DNA from: a bacterium 210917-SL.2.15
GTDB taxonomy: Bacteria > Bacillota > Clostridia > Oscillospirales > Oscillospiraceae
DNA: 64,000 bases
Assembly: GCA_020555605.1 (NCBI GenBank)
Contig: JAJCJC010000008.1
Location: 1 to 64,000 of the forward strand
Direction of reading: 5' to 3'
The notes beneath the pieces are model-generated. The model worked only from the letters and a program-made list of their open reading frames with translations, made no database searches and was not told the origin of the DNA. This document shows positions 43,704 through 53,327 of this stretch, in pieces. The translations under genes and the position numbers were made by a program. The first letter of the stretch is position 1. Each line of letters begins with the position of its first letter.

Positions 43704-43737
43704 TATGGTAATTATTTAGCGAAAGGAAGGAGAACCG

Positions 43738-44196
43738 GTGGGCTATCATAGCGGTGAATGGGAGTATGTGGGTCCCATGCTGGGCGCAACGGCACAGCTG
43801 TTCAAACAGCGGGTGGATGAGAATGTGGAGCGGCACGGTCTGACCAGCGTGCAGTCCCGGGTACTGCTGTATCTGATTTATGTCAAGCAGGGCACAGAAA
43901 CCAACCAGCGGGATCTCGAAAAGTTGTTGGATGTGAAAGCGCCCACGGTGAACGGCATTGTGGGGCGGATGGAGGAGAAAGGTTTTATCCGGCGCCTTCC
44001 AGGCAGACGGGACGCGCGGTGCCGCAGTATCACTGTGACGGAAAAAGGCCGCCTGCTGGAACGGGAAGTGACCGAGAGCATGCGGGCCGTAGAAGCGCAG
44101 GTCACTGAAGGGTTCACCCCGCAGGAGCGGGAGCTGCTGAAGAAGCTGCTTCTGCGTGCAATTGAGAATCTCAAGGGAGGAGAAACGAAAGCATGA
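43738..44196 (+). CDS. MarR-family transcriptional regulator
   Basis: 152 residues, a winged helix-turn-helix dimer. The recognition region is TNQRDLEKLLDVKAPTVNGI and the wing is RLPGRRDARCRSITVTEKG. It starts with GTG, preceded by AAGGAAGGAG. Its stop overlaps the first ABC gene by four bases, so it most likely represses its own operon and releases it when an exported drug or metabolite binds. Confidence 0.92.
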   Translation: MGYHSGEWEYVGPMLGATAQLFKQRVDENVERHGLTSVQSRVLLYLIYVKQGTETNQRDLEKLLDVKAPTVNGIVGRMEEKGFIRRLPGRRDARCRSITVTEKGRLLEREVTESMRAVEAQVTEGFTPQERELLKKLLLRAIENLKGGETKA

Positions 44197-45929
44197 TCCA
44201 AAAACTCTGGCCGTATCTGCGGCCATACAAAAAATGGTTTATTCTGGGTATTATCTGCTCGGCGGCGGAAGCTGTGTTCGAGCTGCTGATCCCGCTGGTC
44301 ATGGCTAAGATTGTGGATGTGGGCATTCAGAATGGTGACGCATCCTATACCATGCGCATGGGGGCGCTGATGGTGGTTATGGCGGTGATATCGCTGTTGA
44401 TCGGCGTTTCGTCCGCGTACCTGTCGGCCAGAACCGGCCAGGGCTTCGGCGCCAGTCTGCGTGCAGCGGAATATGAAAATATTCAAACCTTTGCGTTCAG
44501 CAATATTGAGCGCTTTTCCACGGCATCTTTGATTACCCGATTGACCAGTGACGTCAATGCCATGCAGCTGACTATGATGATGGGCATGCGCCTGCTGGTG
44601 CGCGCCCCGGTGATGCTGGTTTCGGCGCTGGTGCTGGCAATGATGATTTCGCTGCAGCTGTCCCAGGTGTTCCTGGTGGCAATTCCCGTGCTGGCGGTAG
44701 CCATTGGAGCGCTGCTGTTCCTGGTGTCGCCGCTGTTCCGGCAGATGCAGGAAAAAACAGATAGCTTGAACCTGGATGTGCAGGAAAATCTGACGGCGAT
44801 CCGTGTAGTGAAAGCGTTTGTGCGGGAGGATTACGAAAAGAGCAAATTCGACCGGAACAACCAGGATCTGCGGGATATTGCAGAAAAAGCTAACGGCCGT
44901 GTCGTAATCAACATGCCTATTATGATGCTGGTGATCTATGGCACCATCATCGCAATCCTGTGGTTTGGCGGCCATATGGTGCAGACCGGTGCGCTGGAAG
45001 TGGGGCTGCTGACCACGTTTGTCACCTATGTGACACAGATCATGGTGTCACTGCTGATGGTGTCCATGATGTTTATGATGTTGACCCGTTCCGTGGCCTG
45101 CGCCCGGCGTATTATCGAAGTGCTGGACGAGAAACCCGATATCAATGACAGCCACTGCGATTCCACCATGCGCGTCAAAGACGGCAGCATCCGGTTTGAG
45201 CACGTCTCTTTCAAGTACGATCCGAAAAGCCCGGACTGGAATCTGGAGGATATCAACCTGGATATCAAGGCCGGGCAGACGATCGGTATTATCGGAGGCA
45301 CCGGCAGCGCCAAAACGACACTGGTGCAGTTGATCCCCCGCCTGTATGAGGCCACGGCGGGCCGCGTGCTGGTGGGCGGCCAGAATGTGCGAAGCTACAC
45401 CATGGAGCACCTGCGCGATAGCTGCGCCATGGTGCTGCAGAAGAACACCCTGTTTTCCGGCACGATTCGTGAAAACCTTCTGTGGGGCAATGAAAATGCC
45501 ACGGACGAGGACATTGAGCGCGCCTGCCGGATTGCCTGTGTGGACGAATTCATCGACCGGATGCCCGAGGGGTACGATACCGATTTGGGTCAGGGCGGCG
45601 TCAATGTGTCTGGTGGGCAGAAGCAGCGCCTGTGTATTGCCCGCGCCCTTTTGAAGAATCCAAAGGTGCTGATCCTGGACGATTCCACCTCCGCTGTGGA
45701 TATGGCGACCGACGCCAAGATTCGCACTGCTTTTGCCACGGAGTTGCCCAAAACTACGAAAATCATTATCGCACAGCGCATCGCTTCGGTGTGCGATGCG
45801 GATCAGATTATTGTGATGGACGACGGAAAGATCTCTGCTGTGGGCACGCATGAGGAATTGATGCAAAACAGTGCGATTTACCGTGAGGTATACACATCCC
45901 AGAAGGAAGGAGGGAATATCGATGGCTAA
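44193..45929 (+). CDS. ABC exporter half-transporter, degenerate ATP site
   Basis: 578 residues, six membrane helices then one nucleotide-binding domain. Key ATPase residues are altered: Walker A reads GGTGSAKT (Ala for Gly), the catalytic Glu after Walker B is Asp (LILDDSTSAVD) and the switch His is Gln (IIAQRIAS). The signature VSGGQKQR is normal. This matches the non-hydrolysing partner of heterodimeric exporters such as TM287/288 and BmrCD. It overlaps the next gene by eight bases. Confidence 0.92.
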   Translation: MIQKLWPYLRPYKKWFILGIICSAAEAVFELLIPLVMAKIVDVGIQNGDASYTMRMGALMVVMAVISLLIGVSSAYLSARTGQGFGASLRAAEYENIQTFAFSNIERFSTASLITRLTSDVNAMQLTMMMGMRLLVRAPVMLVSALVLAMMISLQLSQVFLVAIPVLAVAIGALLFLVSPLFRQMQEKTDSLNLDVQENLTAIRVVKAFVREDYEKSKFDRNNQDLRDIAEKANGRVVINMPIMMLVIYGTIIAILWFGGHMVQTGALEVGLLTTFVTYVTQIMVSLLMVSMMFMMLTRSVACARRIIEVLDEKPDINDSHCDSTMRVKDGSIRFEHVSFKYDPKSPDWNLEDINLDIKAGQTIGIIGGTGSAKTTLVQLIPRLYEATAGRVLVGGQNVRSYTMEHLRDSCAMVLQKNTLFSGTIRENLLWGNENATDEDIERACRIACVDEFIDRMPEGYDTDLGQGGVNVSGGQKQRLCIARALLKNPKVLILDDSTSAVDMATDAKIRTAFATELPKTTKIIIAQRIASVCDADQIIVMDDGKISAVGTHEELMQNSAIYREVYTSQKEGGNIDG

Positions 45930-47784
45930 AGGCGGTTTTGGAAAAGGGCAGAAGTTTGCGAAGCCCCAGAATATGAAAAAAACTCTTCGCAGCCTGATGC
46001 ATTATGTAGGCCGCTATAAAGCGCTGATGGCGTTGGTTGTCGTATTCCTGTTGCTCAATACGGTCTGCATTGTGGCAGGTTCCTACTTGCTCAAGCCTCT
46101 GATCAATGATTATATTATTCCGGGTGATTTCGCCGGACTGGCGCGCATGCTGGCACTGATGGCGGGCATTTATATTACAGGTGCGCTGTGCAGCTTTGCC
46201 TATTCCCGCATTATGGTGCACGTTTCTCAGAAAACCGTATACGCGATTCGCAGGGATCTGTTTGAAAAAATGCAGTTGCTGCCCATCAAGTATTTCGACA
46301 GACATACACATGGCGAACTGATGAGCCGCTATACCAATGATATTGATACCATCAGTGAAATGATCAACAACAGCATCGGAACGCTCCTGTCCAGTGCGCT
46401 GACTTTTGTGGGCATTTTGATCATGATGTTTGTGCTGAGTTGGAAGCTGCTGCTGATTACAGCGGGCATGCTGGTGGTGATGGTGCTGGTCGTCAAAGCG
46501 ATTGGAAAGCGGAGCCGCCTGTACTTTGCAGCACAGCAGCGGGATATCGGTACGGTCAACGGTTATATTGAAGAGATGATCGAAGGCCAGAAGGTTATCA
46601 AAGTGTTCAACCATGAGGAAAAAGCCAAAGAAGGTTTTTATAGCCGGAACGATGCGTACCGCAGATCCGCCACCGCGGCTCAGGCCTTTGCTGGCGCCAT
46701 GATGCCGACTATGGCGAATATTTCCAACATCAACTATGCGCTGACATGCTGCATCGGCGGCCTGTTGGCCATCGGCGGCGCCTTTGACATTGGCACCCTG
46801 GTTGCTTTTCTGCAGTATGTGCGCCAGCTGACACAGCCGGTGAACATGATTTCCCAGCAGGTGAACACGATTTTGGCGGCAGTGGCTGGCGCGGAGCGCG
46901 TGTTTGAAGTGATGGAAGAGGAGCCGGAGGCTGACGAAGGCACCGTAACGCTGGTCAACATTACCGGCGATGAAAACGGCGAAATTGTGGAAACCGATCG
47001 GCGCACTGAGGACTGGGCCTGGAAAAAGGCGGACGGCACGCTGGTGCCCCTGATGGGCGATGTGCGCTTTGACCATGTGGTGTTCGGCTACAACGATGAG
47101 AAGATTATCCTGCACGATATCAGTTTGTTTGCCAAAGCCGGACAGAAGATCGCTTTTGTCGGCTCCACCGGCGCAGGCAAGACCACGATCACCAATCTGA
47201 TCAACCGGTTTTATGAGATCCAGAGCGGTACGATTACCTACGACGGCATTGATATCCGGGAGATCCGGAAGGATTCCCTGCGCGCCTCGTTGGGTATTGT
47301 GCTGCAGGATACGCACCTGTTTACCGGTACCATTGCGGACAATATCCGCTACAGCAAACTGGACGCTACGGATGAAGAGGTGGTGGCCGCGGCCAAGCTG
47401 GCCAACGCAGACGCCTTTATCCGCCATCTGCCCCACGGCTACGATACCATGCTGACCGGCGACGGCGGCAACCTGAGTCAGGGCCAGCGGCAGCTGCTGG
47501 CCATTGCCCGCGCGGCCGTGGCGGACCCGCCGGTGCTGATCCTGGACGAAGCCACTTCCAGTATCGACACCCGCACGGAAAAGCTGATCGAAAAGGGGAT
47601 GGACCGCCTGATGGCAGGCCGCACCGTGTTCGTAATCGCCCACCGCCTGTCCACCGTGCGCAACTCCCAAGCTATTATGGTGCTGGAACAGGGCCGGATC
47701 ATCGAGCGCGGCGACCACGATGACCTGATCGCCGAAAAGGGCCGCTACTATCAGCTTTATACCGGCCAGGCCGAACTGGCCTGA
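45922..47784 (+). CDS. ABC exporter half-transporter, canonical ATP site
   Basis: 620 residues, six membrane helices and one ATPase. Walker A GSTGAGKTT, signature LSQGQRQL (Gln in place of Gly, typical of TM288-type subunits), Walker B LILDEATSSID and switch VIAHRLST. A ~35-residue insert lies between membrane and ATPase parts (EADEGTVTLVNITGDE, then DWAWKKADG). It should form a heterodimer with the preceding subunit, together a multidrug or peptide exporter. The ATG at 45922 follows AAGGAGG. Confidence 0.93.
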   Translation: MAKGGFGKGQKFAKPQNMKKTLRSLMHYVGRYKALMALVVVFLLLNTVCIVAGSYLLKPLINDYIIPGDFAGLARMLALMAGIYITGALCSFAYSRIMVHVSQKTVYAIRRDLFEKMQLLPIKYFDRHTHGELMSRYTNDIDTISEMINNSIGTLLSSALTFVGILIMMFVLSWKLLLITAGMLVVMVLVVKAIGKRSRLYFAAQQRDIGTVNGYIEEMIEGQKVIKVFNHEEKAKEGFYSRNDAYRRSATAAQAFAGAMMPTMANISNINYALTCCIGGLLAIGGAFDIGTLVAFLQYVRQLTQPVNMISQQVNTILAAVAGAERVFEVMEEEPEADEGTVTLVNITGDENGEIVETDRRTEDWAWKKADGTLVPLMGDVRFDHVVFGYNDEKIILHDISLFAKAGQKIAFVGSTGAGKTTITNLINRFYEIQSGTITYDGIDIREIRKDSLRASLGIVLQDTHLFTGTIADNIRYSKLDATDEEVVAAAKLANADAFIRHLPHGYDTMLTGDGGNLSQGQRQLLAIARAAVADPPVLILDEATSSIDTRTEKLIEKGMDRLMAGRTVFVIAHRLSTVRNSQAIMVLEQGRIIERGDHDDLIAEKGRYYQLYTGQAELA

Positions 47785-47806
47785 GAACGGGGAGGGAGAG
47801 GCCATT

Positions 47807-48214
47807 ATGACAGAGCATGAACTGGTAGTCCTGGCGCTGAACATGAGGGAACGCGCGTATGCGCCCTATTCGGGCTTTCGTGTCGGCGCGGCACTGCTGT
47901 GCGGCGACGGAACAGTCTACACCGGATGCAACCTGGAGAGCGCATCCTATCCCTGCGGCCTGTGTGCCGAACGGGTGGCGGCCGCCAAAGCGCTCAGCGA
48001 AGGACGGCGGGATTTCGGCGTGCTGGCGGTGGCTGGATCTGCCAAAGAACTGTGCACGCCCTGTGGGCTGTGCCGGCAGTTCCTGTTTGAATTTGCTCCG
48101 CAGCTGCGTATCCTGTGTGCTAACGACGTAGGGATATGGAAAGCGTACGACCTTCACGCTCTGCTGGCGGAGGGCTTTGGCGGCGCTTCGCTCTCAATGG
48201 GGCCCGAAGATTGA
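47807..48214 (+). CDS. cdd: Cytidine deaminase
   Basis: 135 residues. Zinc site: CGLCAERVAAAKA (Cys-Ala-Glu, with the proton-shuttle Glu) and PCGLCRQ. YAPYSGFRVGAALLCGDG is the N-terminal family block. It deaminates cytidine and deoxycytidine for pyrimidine salvage. It lies 22 bases after the ABC gene and may share its transcript. Confidence 0.95.
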   Translation: MTEHELVVLALNMRERAYAPYSGFRVGAALLCGDGTVYTGCNLESASYPCGLCAERVAAAKALSEGRRDFGVLAVAGSAKELCTPCGLCRQFLFEFAPQLRILCANDVGIWKAYDLHALLAEGFGGASLSMGPED

Positions 48215-48245
48215 CAAACGTCGGTTTTTGTCTGTAAATAATTTG

Positions 48246-48293
48246 TTTCCGGCCCGCTTTTCGATTGACAAGCGGGCCGGAAAAGCATATACT
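48246..48293 (+). promoter_or_regulatory. Terminator hairpin overlapping the degV promoter
   Basis: A perfect 14-bp stem (48246-48259 with 48270-48283) lies just after cdd. Its loop holds TTGAC of a promoter: TTGACA (48265-48270), a 17-base spacer, then TATACT (48288-48293), about 70 bases before degV. Confidence 0.7.
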
Positions 48294-48362
48294 GTAAATG
48301 TAAAGTATTACATAATGTGGTTATGAATATCAAATTAGAGGACCTGTTTTGGGAGATGGCTT

Positions 48363-49205
48363 ATGAGTTTTAAAATTATCGGCGACAGCTGCACCGATCC
48401 CGTGCCGGGACTGAAGGACGCGCCGGAATATGCCATGGTGCCGCTGATTATCCGCATTGGGAATCAGGAATATGTGGACAACGGCATGCTAACCACGGAG
48501 GATCTGGTGGCCCGGATGGCTGCTTCGCCGGAGGGGACCGGCACGGCATGTCCTGCACCCCAGTGGTATATGGATGCCTTTGAAGGCGCGGACGAAGTGT
48601 ATGTTATTACGCTGTCGGCGGAGCTGAGCGGTTCTTACAACAGCGCGGTTCAGGCGCGGGACATCTATCTGGAGGAGCATCCGGAGAAAAAAATCCATGT
48701 GTTCAATTCCCACTCGGCCTCGGCGGGGCAGAGCGCGCTGCTCATCAAGCTGTTCGAGTTGTGCCGCGCCGGGCTGCCCTTTGAGCGGGTGATTGAGGAG
48801 ATGGATCATTTCATCGCCCACCTAACCACGCTGTTTGTGTTGGAAAACCTTGACAATCTGCGCAAAAACGGCCGCCTGAGCGAAGTGCAGGCGCTGATCA
48901 CTGGTACGCTGCATATCAAGCTGGTAATGGAAGGCACCCCTGCCGGCACCATCCGCAAAGTGGGCCAAGCGCTGAGCGTGAAGCAGGCTCTTTCCCGCCT
49001 GGCGGATGCGGCAGCGGAAAAGGCAAAAAAACACGGCATTGAGGGCCGTACTTTGGTGATTTCCCATTGTAACTGTCCCGACCGGGCAGTGTATGTGCGC
49101 AATCTCCTGTTCAAAAAGCTGCCCTTTACCCGGGTCGAGATCGTCCGCACCGGCGGTATCAGTACGGTATATGCCGGTGACGGCGGCGTGGTCGTGGCGT
49201 TCTGA
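48363..49205 (+). CDS. DegV-family fatty-acid-binding protein
   Basis: 280 residues. N-terminal block FKIIGDSCTDPVPG, then VYVITLSAELSGSYNSAV and HVFNSHSASAGQSALLI, and C-terminal VEIVRTGGISTVYAGDGGV. DegV (FakB-like) proteins bind a fatty acid; FakB presents it to the FakA kinase for use in lipid synthesis. No fakA is here. It has its own promoter. Confidence 0.92.
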   Translation: MSFKIIGDSCTDPVPGLKDAPEYAMVPLIIRIGNQEYVDNGMLTTEDLVARMAASPEGTGTACPAPQWYMDAFEGADEVYVITLSAELSGSYNSAVQARDIYLEEHPEKKIHVFNSHSASAGQSALLIKLFELCRAGLPFERVIEEMDHFIAHLTTLFVLENLDNLRKNGRLSEVQALITGTLHIKLVMEGTPAGTIRKVGQALSVKQALSRLADAAAEKAKKHGIEGRTLVISHCNCPDRAVYVRNLLFKKLPFTRVEIVRTGGISTVYAGDGGVVVAF

Positions 49206-49260
49206 GCGGGTGTTCAGAACAAAATATGGGACCGTTTCTGTGCGCCTCATGGGACGGCAG

Positions 49261-49286
49261 AAAGAAGGCCTTCGGGCCTTCTTTTT
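49261..49286 (+). terminator. degV terminator
   Basis: A 10-bp stem with TTCG tetraloop (49261-49270 with 49275-49284) followed by T. Confidence 0.85.
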
Positions 49287-49478
49287 GCATTATTTTGGGA
49301 TGTGATTGCATAAAATGTCAAAAAGTGCTGGGAATATACGGAATTGTTAGCATAAATAACCAAAAGCTGCCGCGGATTTTTAGATAACATTCTCTGCCTT
49401 CTGTTCACAGTTTTTTCATGATTGTTTCGTATACTATAAATACAACATCCTTTAAAGCAAAAAAGGAGGACGGACCGG

Positions 49479-49898
49479 ATGAATATTATTCGCTCCCTAC
49501 AGAGAAAGACGGAGTGCCCGTTTTTTTACGATTATAAAACCGTGCAGCAGGCGCTGCGCTTTATGCGCAGCCACGGCTGTGTGCAGGTTCCCGTGGTAAA
49601 TCAGGACGGGCGGTATCTCGGCACGGTCAGCGAGGGCGATTTCCTGTGGCATATCATCGACTGGGGCGGTTACGAGGCGGCAAAGGATCACAAGATTGCC
49701 GAGTTGCTGCGCCGTGGCGCTCCGCTGGCCCTGAAGATCACTGCTCCGGACGATGAACTGCGGCGTGCAGCGCTGTGCGGTGCGGTCATCCCCATCGTGG
49801 ATGACCGGGGCATGTTTGTGGGCGTCGTGCCCCGGGAGGACATTGTGCAGTATTTTGCGGAAAAGAGCGCGGCAGCTGCGGCGGCAGTGACGGCCTGA
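49479..49898 (+). CDS. Stand-alone CBS-pair protein
   Basis: 139 residues, two CBS motifs (VQVPVVNQDGRYLGTVSEGD; AVIPIVDDRGMFVGVVPRED) forming one Bateman module. It probably senses an adenine nucleotide. The Ala-rich tail is unusual but short. SD AAAAGGAGG. It is flanked by ~270-base gaps and seems monocistronic. The target is unknown. Confidence 0.85.
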   Translation: MNIIRSLQRKTECPFFYDYKTVQQALRFMRSHGCVQVPVVNQDGRYLGTVSEGDFLWHIIDWGGYEAAKDHKIAELLRRGAPLALKITAPDDELRRAALCGAVIPIVDDRGMFVGVVPREDIVQYFAEKSAAAAAAVTA

Positions 49899-50091
49899 GC
49901 GATCGCGACAGAATGGTTTGTACACAAAAGATATGCAAAAAAGCGGTGCTTTTCTATGAGTAATATAGGCGGCGCTTTATTTAGTAGAACTGACAAAAAA
50001 CAATTTGACGGCATCGGTTTCCCCCCGGGAGACACTTACAGAATCCGTGACAAAAAATTCAAAAAATTTAACACAGTGCTGTAAAAAACTG

Positions 50092-51527
<1,436 letters not shown>

Positions 51528-51554
51528 GCAGCAGACGTCCCATATCCTGAATCA

Positions 51555-51593
51555 CAAAAAAGAAGCAGGCTCCGGATCTGTCCGGGGCCTGCT
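51555..51593 (-). terminator. Terminator between gdhA and amidase
   Basis: A 13-bp stem with one G-T pair (51564-51576 with 51581-51593). The minus-strand tail is TCTTTTTTG, so it mainly serves the amidase gene. Confidence 0.75.
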
Positions 51594-51605
51594 GTGTGAT
51601 TGATC

Positions 51606-52331
51606 TTATTGATTGCTTTGCCGGGTTGCCTCCACGGCGGACTGTACCTGTTCCTTGAAGGCCTGCCAGGCGTCCGGATTGCGGACATAGTAGACGGGGC
51701 ATTCCTTGCCGGTTACATCGTAATGGCGGATAACATCCCGCTGGGGATCGAGGCCGAATTCCTGGCACAGCCAAGCGGTGAGGCGCACCAGGGAGTCCAT
51801 GGTGACGTCGTTGAAGCGTCCCTCTGCGTCGGGGTGGCAGACTTCAATGGAAACGGTATCATAGTTCCGGTCGCTGGAACAATAAGCCACTTCGCTGACG
51901 GGGACACACTGTAGGATCTCGCCGTCCAGCCCCACGACAAAGTTTGCGCTGGCGTATGTCTCGCCGCTGGCGGCAAGGCCCTCGAAATAGCTGCGGTTGG
52001 CCGCGGCGGAAGTACCGGGATTGCCCACGTAGTGAACGACGATGGCGTTGACCTGTTTTACCGGGGTCTGGGGGCGGGAATATTCATTGGGCGTCAGCAG
52101 TTCCTGAGTCACCCAAGCGGGCATATGAGCCTGCACCCGCTCCGGCAGGGTGCGTCGGGCCAACTGTGCGTGGAGGGCGAAAGCGAAAACCGCCGCTACC
52201 AGCACCAGGGCCACCAGGCCGGTCAGGGCCAGCTGCTGCTTCTGCTTTTGCGGCAGGACGCGTCGTCTGCTGCGGGTCGATCGTTTTTTTTCTGCCAAGG
52301 GAGACACCTGTTCTTTCTTGCTTGATAGCAT
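51606..52331 (-). CDS. N-acetylmuramoyl-L-alanine amidase (Amidase_2)
   Basis: About 241 residues. A basic cytoplasmic start (RSTRSRRR), one membrane helix (LALTGLVALVLVAAVFAFAL), then an outside Amidase_2/PGRP domain with zinc ligands in AIVVHYVGNP and IRHYDVTGKECP. It cuts the amide bond between muramic acid and the stem peptide. The start is uncertain: an upstream ATG (52373) overlaps a TATAAT and lacks an SD; 52331 has only a weak GGCGGA. Confidence 0.88.
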   Translation of the reverse strand: MLSSKKEQVSPLAEKKRSTRSRRRVLPQKQKQQLALTGLVALVLVAAVFAFALHAQLARRTLPERVQAHMPAWVTQELLTPNEYSRPQTPVKQVNAIVVHYVGNPGTSAAANRSYFEGLAASGETYASANFVVGLDGEILQCVPVSEVAYCSSDRNYDTVSIEVCHPDAEGRFNDVTMDSLVRLTAWLCQEFGLDPQRDVIRHYDVTGKECPVYYVRNPDAWQAFKEQVQSAVEATRQSNQ

Positions 52332-52476
52332 TCCGCCGCTAAAAAAAGAGGTGGATTGGGTCGTTTTTCCCATTATAGCAGAATGGAACGGCGGTTTCCA
52401 CCTTTGTGACGTATAAATTTACATCGAATGGGGCATCCTTTCCATGCATTATAGTAGCAAAAGGAGGAGATTTTGT

Positions 52477-52662
52477 ATGATTGCAAGTGTAGATCAGAGC
52501 GGCTGCATCGGCTGCGGCATGTGTGAACAGACGGCGCCGGAGGTCTTTCAGCTGCAGGGCGGCACAGCGCAGGCCATTTCCGGAGAGGTGCCGCCGCACT
52601 GTGAAGAGGCGGCCAAGGAGGCCGCGGCAAACTGCCCTGTGTCGGTCATCCACATCGACTGA
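52477..52662 (+). CDS. Small [4Fe-4S] ferredoxin
   Basis: 61 residues. CIGCGMC near the N-terminus and a distant Cys-Pro (NCPVSVI) supply the four ligands of one [4Fe-4S] cluster. It may carry electrons from PFOR and other enzymes. SD AAAAGGAGGAG eight bases before the ATG. Confidence 0.92.
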   Translation: MIASVDQSGCIGCGMCEQTAPEVFQLQGGTAQAISGEVPPHCEEAAKEAAANCPVSVIHID

Positions 52663-52732
52663 GCGGCGGGGCGCACAGACAGATTCCCCCTGTAATGCAT
52701 CTTTTTTGCAGGACGGGACGCACTTTTTGGGG

Positions 52733-52761
52733 TTTACAAACCAGGAAACTTATGGTATAGT
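52733..52761 (+). promoter_or_regulatory. rpsO promoter
   Basis: TTTACA (52733-52738), a 17-base spacer, then TATAGT (52756-52761). Confidence 0.75.
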
Positions 52762-52768
52762 ACTACTG

Positions 52769-52874
52769 TCCGCGCACAGCGCGGAATCAACATCCCGTCG
52801 CTTAGCTTTGCGGAGCATTCACCGGCCCGAGGCTCAGAGGCAGGGAATTCAATTTGGAAAGGTGGAAACAAACC
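52769..52874 (+). promoter_or_regulatory. Candidate structured rpsO leader
   Basis: The ~110-base leader begins with a 7-bp GC hairpin (52769-52775 with 52779-52785) and further pairing potential before the SD. S15 represses its own mRNA through such leaders in several bacteria; I could not match this to a named leader class. Confidence 0.35.
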
Positions 52875-53141
52875 ATGATGCTGAAAGACGAAAAGACTGC
52901 GGTTATCGAAGCAAACCGCACCCACGAGAAGGACACCGGCTCGCCCGAAGTCCAGATCGCCATTCTCACCGCCCGCATCCAGCAGCTCACTGAGCACATG
53001 AAGAAGAACCCGCAGGACAAGCACTCCAACCGCGGCCTTCTGAAGATGGTCGGTAAGCGCCGCAAGATGCTGGATTATCTGATGGAAAAGGATATCGAGC
53101 GCTATCGCGCCCTGATCGCCAAGCTGGGTATCCGCAAGTAA
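52875..53141 (+). CDS. rpsO: 30S ribosomal protein S15
   Basis: 88 residues. [18 protein letters not shown], then [20 protein letters not shown] are the S15 signature. It binds 16S rRNA early in small-subunit assembly. The start is MMLKDEK at 52875 with AAAGGTGG upstream; a start three bases on is also possible. Confidence 0.97.
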   Translation: MMLKDEKTAVIEANRTHEKDTGSPEVQIAILTARIQQLTEHMKKNPQDKHSNRGLLKMVGKRRKMLDYLMEKDIERYRALIAKLGIRK

Positions 53142-53151
53142 GTCAAACCGT

Positions 53152-53184
53152 GCGCGGGGAAGGGCAGCCTTCCCCGCGCTTTTT
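53152..53184 (+). terminator. rpsO-pnp intergenic terminator
   Basis: A perfect 12-bp GC-rich stem (53152-53163 with 53168-53179, loop GCAG) with five T. It lies between rpsO and pnp, where partial termination is known in other bacteria. Confidence 0.8.
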
Positions 53185-53327
53185 CAGCAGTGCTGTGGAA
53201 AACCACATTTGGGAGTTTTGCCGCCTTTTTAGCCTTTGATCCTGTCCCCCCCGGCGGGGAGATATGATCAAGCGCTAAACCGGCAGCCCGGCTCCCGTCC
53301 AATTCAAACAGAAAGAAGGAGCCAAAC

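Noticed and set aside
45808..47844. 678-residue open frame antisense to the second ABC exporter gene
   Set aside because: Shadow frame; the sense strand has every ABC motif in order.
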